Source of the DNA: Arthrobacter globiformis | GTDB lineage: Bacteria; Actinomycetota; Actinomycetes; Actinomycetales; Micrococcaceae | Direction of reading: 5' to 3' | DNA: 64,000 nt | NCBI RefSeq assembly: GCF_030817195.1 | Contig: NZ_JAUSYZ010000001.1 | Span: 3,038,001 to 3,102,000 of the forward strand | Shown here: in pieces, positions 12,162 to 21,343 of the stretch | Layout: the number at the start of each line of letters is the position of its first letter | Position numbering within the stretch: position 1 is the stretch's first letter | Notes under the pieces: generated by a model | What the model was told of the DNA's origin: nothing | Database searches by the model: none | What the model saw: the letters and a program-made list of their open reading frames with translations, nothing else | Program-made: the position numbers and the translations under genes

Positions 12162-12816
12162 CGGCGTCCGCTGGACGACGCGGACCCTTATCTCCGGTAC
12201 CTGCCGGCCGACCGTCATCGGGCTGGAGAACGTGCCCAAGGACGGTCCCTTCATTGTGGCGCCCAACCACCTCTCCTTTCTGGACAGCGTGATTGTCCAG
12301 GCGCTCATGCCGCGTCCCGTGGCTTTCTTTGCCAAGGCGGAGTACTTCACCACCAAAGGCATCAAAGGCCGCGTGATGAAGTCCTTCTTCGAGGCAGTCG
12401 GCTCCATCCCGGTCGAACGCGGGGAACAGGCCGCAAGCGTGCAGGCCCTTAAGACACTCCTGGACATCCTCGAGGACGGCAGGGGCATCGGCATCTACCC
12501 CGAGGGCACCCGTTCCCGTGACGGAATCCTCTACCGGGGCCGGACCGGCGTCGGCTGGCTGGCCCTCACCACCGGCGCGCCGGTGATCCCGGTGGGACTT
12601 ATTGGTACCGAGAAGCTGCAGCCCGCTGGCCGCAATGCAGTCAAGCCCCAGCACTTCACCATGAAGGTGGGGGAGCCGATCTACTTCGACAAGACCGGGC
12701 CGGACCATTCCCTCCCCGCCCGGCGCCAGGTGACCGACCGGATCATGGACGCTATTGCCGAGCTCAGCGGCCAGGAGCGCTCCACGAGCTACAACCAGAG
12801 CAAGGTCATCGAGTAG
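12148..12816 (+). CDS. 1-acyl-sn-glycerol-3-phosphate acyltransferase (PlsC family)
   Basis: This 222-aa acyltransferase shows the NHLSFLDS motif (HX4D catalytic pair) near residue 38, GSIPVERG in the middle, and EGTRSRDG (motif III) near residue 117. Family members convert lysophosphatidic acid to phosphatidic acid at the inner membrane face. It starts at ATG 12148 inside the HAD gene. Actinobacteria carry several paralogs, so the exact acceptor is uncertain. Confidence 0.9.
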   Translation: MELFDGVRWTTRTLISGTCRPTVIGLENVPKDGPFIVAPNHLSFLDSVIVQALMPRPVAFFAKAEYFTTKGIKGRVMKSFFEAVGSIPVERGEQAASVQALKTLLDILEDGRGIGIYPEGTRSRDGILYRGRTGVGWLALTTGAPVIPVGLIGTEKLQPAGRNAVKPQHFTMKVGEPIYFDKTGPDHSLPARRQVTDRIMDAIAELSGQERSTSYNQSKVIE

Positions 12817-12840
12817 GCCGCTCCCTCGGAGGGGCCGGCC
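12816..12840 (+). terminator. weak imperfect hairpin after the acyltransferase
   Basis: GGCCG (12816-12820) pairs with CGGCC (12836-12840), with a further CCC/GGG pairing inside. It has no T tract and may end the HAD-acyltransferase transcript. Confidence 0.3.
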
Positions 12841-12885
12841 GTTCCTTCACGATGGCCTGCGGCAATCCGCAGCCCCTCAGCTCAG

Positions 12886-12891
12886 TAGACT
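12886..12891 (+). promoter_or_regulatory. -10 element of a probable leaderless uvrC transcript
   Basis: TAGACT (a TANNNT hexamer) ends 6 nt before the uvrC GTG, leaving no space for a Shine-Dalgarno sequence. No LexA box is visible, unlike uvrA. Confidence 0.45.
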
Positions 12892-12897
12892 GGAAAC

Positions 12898-15027
12898 GTG
12901 GCAGATCCATCGAGTTATAGACCCCAGACGGGTGAGATTCCGACCAATCCGGGTGTTTACAGGTTCAGGGATCCCCATGGGCGGGTTATCTATGTCGGCA
13001 AGGCCAAGAACCTCCGGTCGCGACTGAACTCGTACTTCGCGAACCCGGCAGGGCTGCTGCCCAAGACCCACGCCATGGTGTACGCGGCCAGCAGCGTCGA
13101 GTGGACGGTGGTGGGCAGCGAACTTGAATCCCTGCAGCTGGAATACACCTGGATCAAGGAATTCAAGCCGCGGTTCAACGTGGTTTTCCGGGACGACAAG
13201 ACGTACCCCTACCTCGCCGTCACCATGGGCGAGAAGCTGCCCCGCGTGCAGGTCATGCGCGGCGAGCGGCGGAAGGGCACCCGGTACTTCGGCCCCTACA
13301 CGGCAGGTGCCATCCGGGAAACCATGGACACCCTGCTGCGGGTCTTCCCGGTGCGGAGCTGCAGCGCGGGGGTGCTGAAGCGGGCCCAGGCCAGCGGCCG
13401 GCCCTGCCTGCTGGGCTACATCGACAAATGCTCGGCCCCCTGCGTCGGCCGCGTCACCCCTGAGGAACACCGCGCCCTGGCCGAGGACTTCTGCGCCTTC
13501 ATGGGCGGCGAGGCCAAACGGTTCATCGCCCGGCTCGAAAAGGAGATGGGGGCCGCCGTCGCCATCCTCGACTACGAACGCGCCGCCCGGCTGCGCGACG
13601 ATATCACCGCCCTCCGGAAGGTCTTCGAGCGGAACGCCGTGGTGCTCGCCGAAGACACCGACGCCGACGTGTTCGCCCTGCACGAGGACGAGCTCGAAGC
13701 GGCCGTCCAGGTGTTCCACGTCCGGGGCGGACGGGTCCGCGGCCAGCGCGGCTGGGTGGTCGAAAAGGTGGAGGACTTCACCACTCCCGACCTCGTCGAA
13801 CACCTCCTCCAGCAGGTCTATGGCGAGGACGCCGAGGTCCAGGGCAGGCTTCCCCGCGAGGTGCTGGTGCCTGTTGAGCCGAGCAATGCACAGGACCTGG
13901 CCGTGTGGCTGGCCGGCATCCGCGGAGCCAAGGTGGACATCCGCGTTCCGCAACGCGGCGACAAGGCCGCCCTCATGTCCACGGTCCGCGAAAACGCCGA
14001 GCATGCGCTCCGGCTCCACAAGACCCGCCGGGCCGGCGACCTCACGGTCCGGTCCCAGGCGCTGCAGGAACTCCAGGAGGCACTGGAGCTCCCCGTCCCG
14101 TTGCTGCGCATCGAGTGCTACGACGTCTCCCACGTCCAGGGCACCAATGTGGTGGCCTCCATGGTGGTAGTGGAGGACGGGCTGCCCAAGAAGTCCGACT
14201 ACCGCAAGTTCTCCATCACCGGGGCCGCGGCCACGGACGACACCGCTGCGATGCACGACGTCCTGACGCGGCGCTTCCGGCATTACCTCGTGGACAAAAC
14301 GGCCCAGGTTGAAGCCGCCGAACTGGTCGCCACCCCGGCAGTCGCGACTGCCGGTACGAATGGGGCGGCCCCGGCCAACGGGGCGGCCCCGGGTGCGGCC
14401 GCGACGAGCGACGGGGCGGCCCCGGGTGCGGCCGCGACGAGCGACGGGGCGGCACCGGGCGCCGCGGCCGCGGACGCCGCGCTGTCCGACACCACCACGC
14501 CGGCCCCGCGGGCAAAATTCGCCTACCCGCCCAACCTTGTTGTGGTGGACGGCGGCAAGCCGCAGGTCAACGCGGCTGCCCGCGCCCTCGAATCGCTGGG
14601 CATCGACGACGTGTACGTGGTCGGGCTCGCCAAGCGCCTCGAGGAGGTCTGGCTGCCGGACAGCGACTTTCCGGTCATTCTGCCCCGCTCCTCGCAGGGC
14701 CTCTACATGCTGCAGCGCATCCGCGACGAGGCCCACCGGTTCGCCATCTCGTTCCACCGGCAAAAGCGCGGCAAGGCGATGACCGTCTCAGCGCTCGACG
14801 GCGTACCCGGGCTGGGCGATTCCAAGCGGAAGGCCCTGCTCGCCCATTTTGGCTCCGTCAAGAAGATCAAGGCGGCATCGGCGGAGGAACTGACAGCTGC
14901 CAAAGGTGTTGGGCCGGCGCTGGCGGCGGCCATCGTCACGCACTTCAGTCCGGGCGGAGCCGGCGGCGACTCGGGTGACACCGTTCCGGCGATCAACATG
15001 ACCACCGGGGAAGTGCTGGAAACTTAG
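12898..15027 (+). CDS. uvrC: excinuclease ABC subunit C
   Basis: This 709-aa dual-incision nuclease of nucleotide excision repair has an N-terminal GIY-YIG domain (GVYRFRDPHGRVIYVGKAKN), a Cys-containing region, and a UVR motif near residue 220 (AVAILDYERAARLRDDITAL). A C-terminal RNase H-like nuclease (IECYDVSHVQGTN, LVVVDGGKPQVNAA) and a helix-hairpin-helix pair (GVPGLGDSKRKALL, GVGPALAAAI) follow. It is longer than most UvrC proteins because an Ala/Gly/Pro-rich repeat insert (about residues 475-535) splits the nuclease domain. It starts the run that leads into rapZ-yvcK-whiA. Confidence 0.97.
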   Translation: MADPSSYRPQTGEIPTNPGVYRFRDPHGRVIYVGKAKNLRSRLNSYFANPAGLLPKTHAMVYAASSVEWTVVGSELESLQLEYTWIKEFKPRFNVVFRDDKTYPYLAVTMGEKLPRVQVMRGERRKGTRYFGPYTAGAIRETMDTLLRVFPVRSCSAGVLKRAQASGRPCLLGYIDKCSAPCVGRVTPEEHRALAEDFCAFMGGEAKRFIARLEKEMGAAVAILDYERAARLRDDITALRKVFERNAVVLAEDTDADVFALHEDELEAAVQVFHVRGGRVRGQRGWVVEKVEDFTTPDLVEHLLQQVYGEDAEVQGRLPREVLVPVEPSNAQDLAVWLAGIRGAKVDIRVPQRGDKAALMSTVRENAEHALRLHKTRRAGDLTVRSQALQELQEALELPVPLLRIECYDVSHVQGTNVVASMVVVEDGLPKKSDYRKFSITGAAATDDTAAMHDVLTRRFRHYLVDKTAQVEAAELVATPAVATAGTNGAAPANGAAPGAAATSDGAAPGAAATSDGAAPGAAAADAALSDTTTPAPRAKFAYPPNLVVVDGGKPQVNAAARALESLGIDDVYVVGLAKRLEEVWLPDSDFPVILPRSSQGLYMLQRIRDEAHRFAISFHRQKRGKAMTVSALDGVPGLGDSKRKALLAHFGSVKKIKAASAEELTAAKGVGPALAAAIVTHFSPGGAGGDSGDTVPAINMTTGEVLET
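14380..14469 (+). repeat. 33-bp tandem repeat inside uvrC
   Basis: Two perfect 33-bp copies (14380-14412 and 14413-14445) are followed by a degenerate partial copy to 14469. Each encodes the 11-residue unit GAAPGAAATSD. The unit length keeps the frame, so copy number can change without inactivating UvrC. Confidence 0.9.
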
Positions 15028-15139
15028 CCCGCGCCCCGAAACTTGGTTAGGGTAAGTACGGGAAATCGGCGTGTGCCGCAAACAGCAACCGCGCAGGAAC
15101 TGCGCGCTGGAAGCAACAGCAGGAATGGGGCTGGAATTA

Positions 15140-16063
15140 ATGGCAGAGTCGACGGCGGAGTCCAGTACCGAGGAGGACGGACTGACACCGGTCAAGCCCG
15201 CCGAAGCGGAACTGCTCATCGTGACCGGAATGTCCGGCGCAGGCCGCAGCACCGCCTCCGATGCGCTGGAGGACCACGGCTGGTACGTCGTCGAGAACCT
15301 GCCGCCGCAGATGCTGGGGACGCTCGCCGAACTCGTGTCCCACGCCCCGCAGTCCATCCCCAAGCTTGCCGTGGTGATGGATGTGCGCAGCAAGGCGCTG
15401 TTCGCGGATATCCGCGCGGCCTTGCGGGCCCTCGCAGCCAGCGGTGTCACCTTCCGGGTGCTGTTCCTCGACGCCAGCGATGACGTCCTGGTCCGCCGCT
15501 TCGAGCAGGGACGGCGTCCGCACCCGCTGCAGGCCGGCGGCAGGATCCTGGACGGCATCGCCGCGGAGCGTGAACTCCTCAAGGAGCTGCGCGACTCCTC
15601 GGACCTTGTCCTGGACACCTCGTCCCTGAACGTGCACGGGCTCGCCACGGCGATCACCGAGCTGTTCACGGACACCGGCCCCATCGCGATCCGGCTGAAC
15701 ATCATGAGCTTCGGCTTCAAGTACGGCCTGCCCGTGGACGCCAACTACGTGGCCGACGTCAGGTTCATCCCGAACCCGCACTGGGTGCCCGCGCTGCGGC
15801 CGCACACTGGCCTGGACCAGGACGTCAGCGAGTACGTCCTCGGCGCCGAGGGCGTGCCGAACTTCGTGGAACGGTACGTCCTCGCCCTGGAACCTGTCCT
15901 GGAGGGCTACCGCCGCGAGAACAAGCACTACGCCACCATCGCCGTCGGATGCACGGGCGGAAAGCACCGCTCGGTGGCTGTCGCCATGGAGCTCTCGAAG
16001 CGCCTCGCACAATATCCGCGCGTAACTGTGACCACGACTCACCGGGACCTGGGCCGCGAGTAA
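15140..16063 (+). CDS. rapZ: RNase adapter protein RapZ (YvcJ-type nucleotide-binding protein)
   Basis: This protein of about 307 aa has Walker A GMSGAGRS near residue 27 and the RapZ C-terminal signature IAVGCTGGKHRSVAVA. In E. coli, RapZ controls GlmZ/GlmS; in actinobacteria and firmicutes the homolog lies beside yvcK and whiA and its partner is less clear. I chose ATG 15140 (MAESTAESSTEED). ATG 15125 and GTG 15071 are in-frame alternatives, and no strong ribosome-binding site decides between them. The stop overlaps the yvcK start (TAATG). Confidence 0.92.
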   Translation: MAESTAESSTEEDGLTPVKPAEAELLIVTGMSGAGRSTASDALEDHGWYVVENLPPQMLGTLAELVSHAPQSIPKLAVVMDVRSKALFADIRAALRALAASGVTFRVLFLDASDDVLVRRFEQGRRPHPLQAGGRILDGIAAERELLKELRDSSDLVLDTSSLNVHGLATAITELFTDTGPIAIRLNIMSFGFKYGLPVDANYVADVRFIPNPHWVPALRPHTGLDQDVSEYVLGAEGVPNFVERYVLALEPVLEGYRRENKHYATIAVGCTGGKHRSVAVAMELSKRLAQYPRVTVTTTHRDLGRE

Positions 16064-17076
16064 TGGGCGTTCTTACCGGCCCGCTGCCCCTGATTCCGCC
16101 GACCGGGCTGACCGGTTCCCAACCGGCCAAGGGGCCTACCGTCGTCGCGCTTGGCGGCGGCCACGGTCTTTCGGCCTCCCTCTCGGCGCTGCGCCTGCTG
16201 ACGTCCGAACTGACTGCGGTAGTCACCGTGGCGGACGACGGCGGGTCCTCCGGCCGTCTCCGCGAGGAGTACGGCGTCCTTCCGCCCGGTGATCTCCGGA
16301 TGGCGCTGTCCGCCCTGTGCGATGACACCGACTGGGGCCGCACCTGGCGCGACGTCATGCAGCACCGGTTCCGGTCCGCCCGCGGCGGCGCCTCCCTGGA
16401 CGAGCACGCCATGGGCAACCTGCTGATCGTCACCCTCTGGGAGCTGCTCGGCGACGCAGTGGCCGGGTTGAAATGGGCCGGTGCCCTGCTCGGCGCCCGC
16501 GGACAGGTGCTGCCCATGTCCACGGTTCCGCTCACCATCGAGGGCGATGTCCGCGTAACCGCCCCGGACGGCAGCAGCACTGTCACCACCATCACGGGCC
16601 AGGCGCGCTGCGCCGTGGCGGGCTCGCTGGAGAGCGTCCGGCTGCTTCCCGAGCAGGCTCCGGCCTGCGTCGAGGCCCTGACCGCGATCGAGCTTGCCGA
16701 CTGGGTGGTGCTGGGCCCGGGCTCCTGGTACACGTCCGTGCTGCCGCACCTGCTGCTGCCGGAAATGCGGCAGGCACTCTGCGATACACCGGCCAAGCGC
16801 TGCCTCACCATGAACCTCGCCATGGACACGAAGGAAACGTCCGGCATGTCCGCCGCGGACCACCTTCACGTCCTGCGCGACTACGCGCCGGAGTTCAGCG
16901 CGGACGTGGTCCTCGCGGACCCGGCTTCGGTTTCGGACCTGGCCGAGTTTGAACGGGCAGCGGGGATGATCGGCGCCGAGGTTGTCTTGGGTAGAGTAGG
17001 GGCTTCGGGCCGGAGACCGGTCCACGACCCCTTGCGGCTGGCTACGGCCTACCAGGATATTTTCGGGAATAGTTAG
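16063..17076 (+). CDS. yvcK: YvcK/CofD-like gluconeogenesis factor
   Basis: This 337-aa protein has the UPF0052/CofD fold signatures VVALGGGHGLSASL and VTVADDGGSSGRLR near the N terminus, plus LGPGSWYTSVLPHLLL. YvcK proteins bind UDP-sugars and affect cell-wall precursor supply and growth on gluconeogenic carbon; it is phosphorylated in some actinobacteria. The start ATG 16063 shares two bases with the rapZ stop. The frame extends upstream, but that part only mirrors rapZ. Confidence 0.93.
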   Translation: MGVLTGPLPLIPPTGLTGSQPAKGPTVVALGGGHGLSASLSALRLLTSELTAVVTVADDGGSSGRLREEYGVLPPGDLRMALSALCDDTDWGRTWRDVMQHRFRSARGGASLDEHAMGNLLIVTLWELLGDAVAGLKWAGALLGARGQVLPMSTVPLTIEGDVRVTAPDGSSTVTTITGQARCAVAGSLESVRLLPEQAPACVEALTAIELADWVVLGPGSWYTSVLPHLLLPEMRQALCDTPAKRCLTMNLAMDTKETSGMSAADHLHVLRDYAPEFSADVVLADPASVSDLAEFERAAGMIGAEVVLGRVGASGRRPVHDPLRLATAYQDIFGNS

Positions 17077-17086
17077 GAAAGGTGCC

Positions 17087-18067
17087 ATGGCACTGACAGC
17101 ATCAGTCAAGGAAGAACTCTCCCGCCTGGACATCAAGAAATCATCAGTCCGCAAGGCTGAGGTCTCGGCCATGCTCCGCTTCGCCGGGGGACTGCACATC
17201 ATTTCGGGCCGGATCGTCATCGAGGCCGAGGTGGATCTTGCCTCCACCGCCCGGCGCCTGCGCGCCGCAATCGCCGAGGTCTACGGGCACCAGAGCGAAA
17301 TCATCGTCGTCTCCGGCAGCGGCCTGCGCCGCGGCAGCCGTTACGTCGTCCGCGTCGTCCGCGACGGCGAGGCGCTGGCCCGGCAGACCGGGCTCCTTGA
17401 CGGCCGGGGACGGCCGGTGCGCGGGCTGCCGTCCGTCGTCGTCAACGGTTCAGCGGCGGACGCAGAGGCGGTGTGGCGCGGCGCCTTCCTGGCGCACGGC
17501 TCACTCACCGAACCTGGCCGGTCCTCGTCCATGGAGGTCACCTGCCCCGGTCCCGAATCCGCCCTCGCGCTGGTCGGCGCGGCGCGCCGACTGGGGATCC
17601 AGGCCAAGGCCCGGGAGGTCAGGGGAGTGGACCGCGTGGTAATTCGCGACGGCGACACCATCGCCGCGCTGCTCACCCGGATGGGCGCCCATGACGCGCT
17701 GATGGTCTGGGAAGAACGGCGCATGCGCAAGGAAGTGCGGGCGACGGCGAACCGGCTCGCCAACTTTGACGACGCCAACCTCCGCCGCTCCGCGCAGGCC
17801 GCCGTGGCAGCCGGCGCCCGGGTGGACCGGGCGCTGGAGATCCTCGGCGACGACGTCCCGGACCACCTGAAGTACGCCGGCGAACTCCGGGTGGCCCACA
17901 AGCAGGCCAGCCTCGACGAACTTGGCCGGCTTGCCGATCCGCCCATGACGAAGGACGCCATCGCCGGGCGCATCCGCCGGCTGCTGGCCATGGCGGACAA
18001 ACGCGCCTCGGATCTTGGCATCCCGGGCACGGATGCCAATGTGACGCCGGAAATGTTGGACGAGTAA
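17087..18067 (+). CDS. whiA: DNA-binding protein WhiA
   Basis: This 326-aa actinobacterial developmental and cell-division regulator has an N-terminal LAGLIDADG-like fold (residues ~1-210) and a C-terminal helix-turn-helix (LDELGRLADPPMTKDAIAGR). In Streptomyces it works with WhiB on sporulation and division genes; non-sporulating relatives keep it, probably for division control. It starts 10 nt after yvcK with AGGAAAGG in front. Confidence 0.95.
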   Translation: MALTASVKEELSRLDIKKSSVRKAEVSAMLRFAGGLHIISGRIVIEAEVDLASTARRLRAAIAEVYGHQSEIIVVSGSGLRRGSRYVVRVVRDGEALARQTGLLDGRGRPVRGLPSVVVNGSAADAEAVWRGAFLAHGSLTEPGRSSSMEVTCPGPESALALVGAARRLGIQAKAREVRGVDRVVIRDGDTIAALLTRMGAHDALMVWEERRMRKEVRATANRLANFDDANLRRSAQAAVAAGARVDRALEILGDDVPDHLKYAGELRVAHKQASLDELGRLADPPMTKDAIAGRIRRLLAMADKRASDLGIPGTDANVTPEMLDE

Positions 18068-18091
18068 ACGGCGCCCATAGAATCAAGACCA

Positions 18092-18141
18092 GGTGGCGGC
18101 TGTTGCCGCCATCGGAGTTTTCCGGATGACCCGTCATCCGG
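18092..18141 (+). terminator. two hairpins between whiA and sodA
   Basis: GGTGGCGGC (18092-18100) pairs with GCCGCCATC (18105-18113) over a TGTT loop and is followed by GGAGTTTT, which looks like the whiA terminator. A second perfect hairpin, CCGGATGA/TCATCCGG (18122-18141), follows. A small palindrome, GGACA-AAC-TGTCC (18170-18182), sits just before the sodA ribosome-binding site. Confidence 0.55.
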
Positions 18142-18200
18142 GATGCACAATCCGAGAGTTAGCAAAACCGGACAAACTGTCCACGACATTGGAGGATTTT

Positions 18201-18824
18201 GTGACCGAGTACGTTCTGCCCGAACTCAGCTACGACTACGCAGCGCTCGAGCCCCACATCTCTGCACGGATCATGGAGCTGCACCACAGCAAGCACCACG
18301 CCGCGTACGTGACGGGCGCCAACAACGCGCTGGCCCAGCTGGCAGAGGCGCGCGAAAAGGGCGACTTCGCCAACATCAACCGGCTTTCCAAGGACCTGGC
18401 CTTCCACACCGGCGGCCACGTCAACCACTCCGTGTTCTGGAACAACCTCTCCCCGGACGGAGGCGACAAGCCCGAAGGTGAGCTCGCCGCGGCCATCGAC
18501 GACGCCTTCGGCTCGTTTGATGCCTTCCGTGCGCAGTTCTCTGCCGCCGCCCTCGGCCTGCAGGGTTCGGGCTGGGGTTTCCTAGCCTACGAGCCCATCG
18601 GTGGCAACCTCGTCATCGAGCAGCTCTACGACCAGCAGGGCAACGTCGCGCTGGGCACCACCCCGCTGCTGATGCTGGACATGTGGGAGCACGCCTTCTA
18701 CCTGGACTACGTCAACGTCAAGGCCGACTACGTCAAGGCGTTCTGGAACATCGTCAACTGGGCTGACGTGTCCGCCCGCTTCGCTGCGGCCCGCGCCAAC
18801 GCGACGGGTCTCATCACCCTCTAA
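18201..18824 (+). CDS. sodA: superoxide dismutase (Fe/Mn family)
   Basis: This 207-aa cytosolic enzyme dismutates superoxide. The metal ligands and signature are visible: His28 in MELHHSKHH, the second His in FHTGGHVNHSVFW, and Asp/His in DMWEHAFYLDY. The GTG at 18201 follows GGAGGA (18191-18196); in-frame codons upstream lack a ribosome-binding site. A perfect 12-bp terminator follows, so it is probably transcribed alone. The metal (Mn or Fe) is not certain from sequence; Mn is likely. Confidence 0.95.
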   Translation: MTEYVLPELSYDYAALEPHISARIMELHHSKHHAAYVTGANNALAQLAEAREKGDFANINRLSKDLAFHTGGHVNHSVFWNNLSPDGGDKPEGELAAAIDDAFGSFDAFRAQFSAAALGLQGSGWGFLAYEPIGGNLVIEQLYDQQGNVALGTTPLLMLDMWEHAFYLDYVNVKADYVKAFWNIVNWADVSARFAAARANATGLITL

Positions 18825-18893
18825 GTGTGATCCGGCGTACACAAAGCAGTAACAAACTTCACATTCGGCGACTTTAGGGCCGAATTGTGGACG

Positions 18894-18921
18894 GTCTGCC
18901 CCCGCACTTGCGGGGGCAGAC
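18894..18921 (+). terminator. terminator of sodA
   Basis: A perfect 12-bp stem, GTCTGCCCCCGC/GCGGGGGCAGAC, closes on a 4-nt ACTT loop. It lies 70 nt after the sodA stop. Confidence 0.75.
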
Positions 18922-18949
18922 CCACTTAAACGTAAGATGGATCACGGAA

Positions 18950-18982
18950 GGCGGTTAGCCTTCAGCAATGAGGCTGGTCGCC
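18950..18982 (+). other. stem-loop in the leader of gap
   Basis: GGCGGTTAGCCT (18950-18961) can pair along its full 12 nt with AGGCTGGTCGCC (18971-18982), counting G-U pairs, around a 9-nt loop. It lies about 100 nt before the gap start. It may be an RNA leader structure or part of the terminator region; no known riboswitch is recognised. Confidence 0.35.
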
Positions 18983-19085
18983 CTCCGATCTGAAAAATAT
19001 CTCTGCCCAATGGCGTGCGGGATCTGTTAGTTGGCTTGAACGCCCGCTTACTAGTTGTGCTTCCAAGGCACAAAGGAGACTAAAA

Positions 19086-20096
19086 GTGACCACCCGTATT
19101 GGTATCAACGGCTTCGGCCGCATCGGCCGCAACTACTTCCGCGCAGCACTTGCTCAGGGTGCGGACCTTGAGATCGTTGCCGTCAACGACCTCACCAGCC
19201 CCGAGGCGCTGGCCCACCTCCTCAAGTACGACTCCGTCGGCGGGCGCCTGGCCGAAACCATCGAGGTCAAGGAAGGCAACCTGGTCGTCAACGGCAACGC
19301 CATCAAGGTCCTGGCTGAGCGCGACCCCGCCAACCTCCCGTGGAAGGACCTGGGCGTTGACATTGTCATCGAGTCCACCGGTTTCTTCACCAAGGCAGCT
19401 GCCGCCAAGAAGCACATCGAAGCCGGCGCCAAGAAGGTTCTGATCTCGGCCCCCGCCTCGGACGAGGACATCACCATCGTGATGGGCGTTAATGACGGCC
19501 TGTACGACCCCGAGAACCACCACATCATCTCCAACGCTTCCTGCACCACCAACTGCCTCGGCCCGCTGGCCAAGGTTGTTAACGACGCCTTCGGCATCGA
19601 ACGTGGCCTGATGACCACCGTCCACGCGTACACCGCAGACCAGAACCTGCAGGACGGCCCGCACAACGACCTCCGCCGTGCCCGCGCCGCCGCCATCAAC
19701 ATGGTCCCCACCTCCACCGGTGCCGCCAAGGCCATCGGCCTGGTCCTGCCGGAGCTCAAGGGCAAGCTGGACGGCTACGCCATCCGTGTTCCGGTCCCCA
19801 CCGGCTCCGCCACCGACCTCACCGTCACGGTCTCCCGCGAGACCACCGTCGAGGAAGTCAACGCCACGCTCAAGAAGGCCGCAGAGTCCGACGAATGGCA
19901 GGGCATCCTGACCTACACCGACGCTCCGATCGTCTCCTCGGACATCGTCGGCGACCCCGCCTCGTCCATCTTTGACTCCGGTTTGACCAAGGTCATCGGC
20001 AACCAGGTCAAGGTTGTTTCGTGGTATGACAACGAATGGGGCTACTCAAACCGCCTTGTGGACCTCACGGAGCTCGTAGCCGCAAAGCTGGGCTAG
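19086..20096 (+). CDS. gap: type I glyceraldehyde-3-phosphate dehydrogenase
   Basis: This 336-aa NAD-dependent glycolytic enzyme starts with the Rossmann motif GINGFGRIGRNYFRA. The catalytic Cys lies in SNASCTTNCLGPL and the C-terminal KVVSWYDNEWGYSNR is conserved. GTG 19086 is preceded by AAAGGAG. It heads the lower-glycolysis run gap-pgk-tpiA; pgk follows after 10 nt. Confidence 0.97.
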   Translation: MTTRIGINGFGRIGRNYFRAALAQGADLEIVAVNDLTSPEALAHLLKYDSVGGRLAETIEVKEGNLVVNGNAIKVLAERDPANLPWKDLGVDIVIESTGFFTKAAAAKKHIEAGAKKVLISAPASDEDITIVMGVNDGLYDPENHHIISNASCTTNCLGPLAKVVNDAFGIERGLMTTVHAYTADQNLQDGPHNDLRRARAAAINMVPTSTGAAKAIGLVLPELKGKLDGYAIRVPVPTGSATDLTVTVSRETTVEEVNATLKKAAESDEWQGILTYTDAPIVSSDIVGDPASSIFDSGLTKVIGNQVKVVSWYDNEWGYSNRLVDLTELVAAKLG

Positions 20097-20106
20097 GGTT
20101 AGCTAC

Positions 20107-21333
20107 ATGACATCTCACACCCTCAACGAACTGATCGCTGAAGGTGTCCGCGGGCGGTACATTCTGGTTCGAAGTGACCTGAATGTGCCGCTCGACGGCT
20201 CTACAGTGACTGACGACGGCCGCATCCGGGCCTCACTGCCAGTACTGGGAAAGCTCACGGACGCCGGTGCCCGCGTGCTGGTAACAGCCCACCTCGGCCG
20301 CCCCAAGGGCGCCCCTGAAGACAAGTACTCGCTCAAGCCGGCGGTTGCCCGCCTGGCCGAGCTGGCTTCCTTCCCGGTCTCCCTCGCGGATGACACGGTG
20401 GGCCCCTCGGCCAAGGAGAAGGCGGCTGCGCTGCAGGATGGCCAGGTCCTGGTACTCGAAAACGTGCGGTTCGACGCACGCGAGACCAGCAAGGACGAAG
20501 CCGAGCGCGGCGCATTCGCCGACGAGCTGGTGGGACTCACCGGTGAAAACGGCGCTTTCGTGAACGACGCCTTCGGCGCTGTGCACCGCAAGCACGCCAG
20601 CGTTTACGACGTCGCCACCCGGCTCCCGTCGTACCTCGGCGACCTTGTGGGTACCGAGGTGGAAGTCCTCCGCAAGCTCACCGCAGACACCCAGCGACCC
20701 TACGTTGTGGTGCTGGGCGGTTCAAAGGTTTCGGACAAGCTCGCCGTCATCGACAACCTGCTCGGCAAGGCCGACACCATCCTGGTGGGCGGCGGCATGC
20801 TGTTCACCTTCCTTGCAGCCGAGGGCCACAAGGTCGCCGGCAGCCTGCTGGAAGAGGACCAGATCCCGGTCGTCCAGGACTACCTCAAGCGCGCAGCCGA
20901 CGCCGGCACGGAATTCGTGATCCCCACTGACGTCGTTGTTGCAGCCAAGTTCGCAGCCGACGCCGACCACGAGACGGTCAGCGCCGACGCTATCGAAGGC
21001 AGCAGCTTCGGGGCGCAGGGCATCGGCCTGGACATCGGACCCGAGTCCGCCGCGGCGTTCGCCGAGCAGATCAAGGGCGCCAAGACGGTGTTCTGGAACG
21101 GACCCATGGGCGTCTTCGAGTTCGAGGCGTTCTCCGCAGGCACCCGGGCCATCGCCCAGGCGCTGACGGAGACGGACGCGTTCACGGTGGTCGGCGGCGG
21201 CGACTCCGCGGCTGCGGTGCGCACGCTCGGCTTCGCCGATGACCAGTTCGGACACATTTCCACTGGCGGCGGCGCCAGCCTGGAATACCTTGAAGGCAAG
21301 GAACTTCCCGGCCTCAGCGTTCTGGACCGCTAA
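20107..21333 (+). CDS. pgk: phosphoglycerate kinase
   Basis: This 408-aa enzyme makes ATP from 1,3-bisphosphoglycerate. It shows RSDLNVPLDG, the substrate-binding HLGRPKG near residue 60, and the C-terminal nucleotide site VGGGDSAAAVR...STGGGASLEYLEGK. The length is typical for bacteria. It is co-transcribed with gap. A long hairpin follows, so the downstream tpiA may be attenuated or have its own promoter. Confidence 0.97.
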   Translation: MTSHTLNELIAEGVRGRYILVRSDLNVPLDGSTVTDDGRIRASLPVLGKLTDAGARVLVTAHLGRPKGAPEDKYSLKPAVARLAELASFPVSLADDTVGPSAKEKAAALQDGQVLVLENVRFDARETSKDEAERGAFADELVGLTGENGAFVNDAFGAVHRKHASVYDVATRLPSYLGDLVGTEVEVLRKLTADTQRPYVVVLGGSKVSDKLAVIDNLLGKADTILVGGGMLFTFLAAEGHKVAGSLLEEDQIPVVQDYLKRAADAGTEFVIPTDVVVAAKFAADADHETVSADAIEGSSFGAQGIGLDIGPESAAAFAEQIKGAKTVFWNGPMGVFEFEAFSAGTRAIAQALTETDAFTVVGGGDSAAAVRTLGFADDQFGHISTGGGASLEYLEGKELPGLSVLDR

Positions 21334-21343
21334 AGACCCCGCA

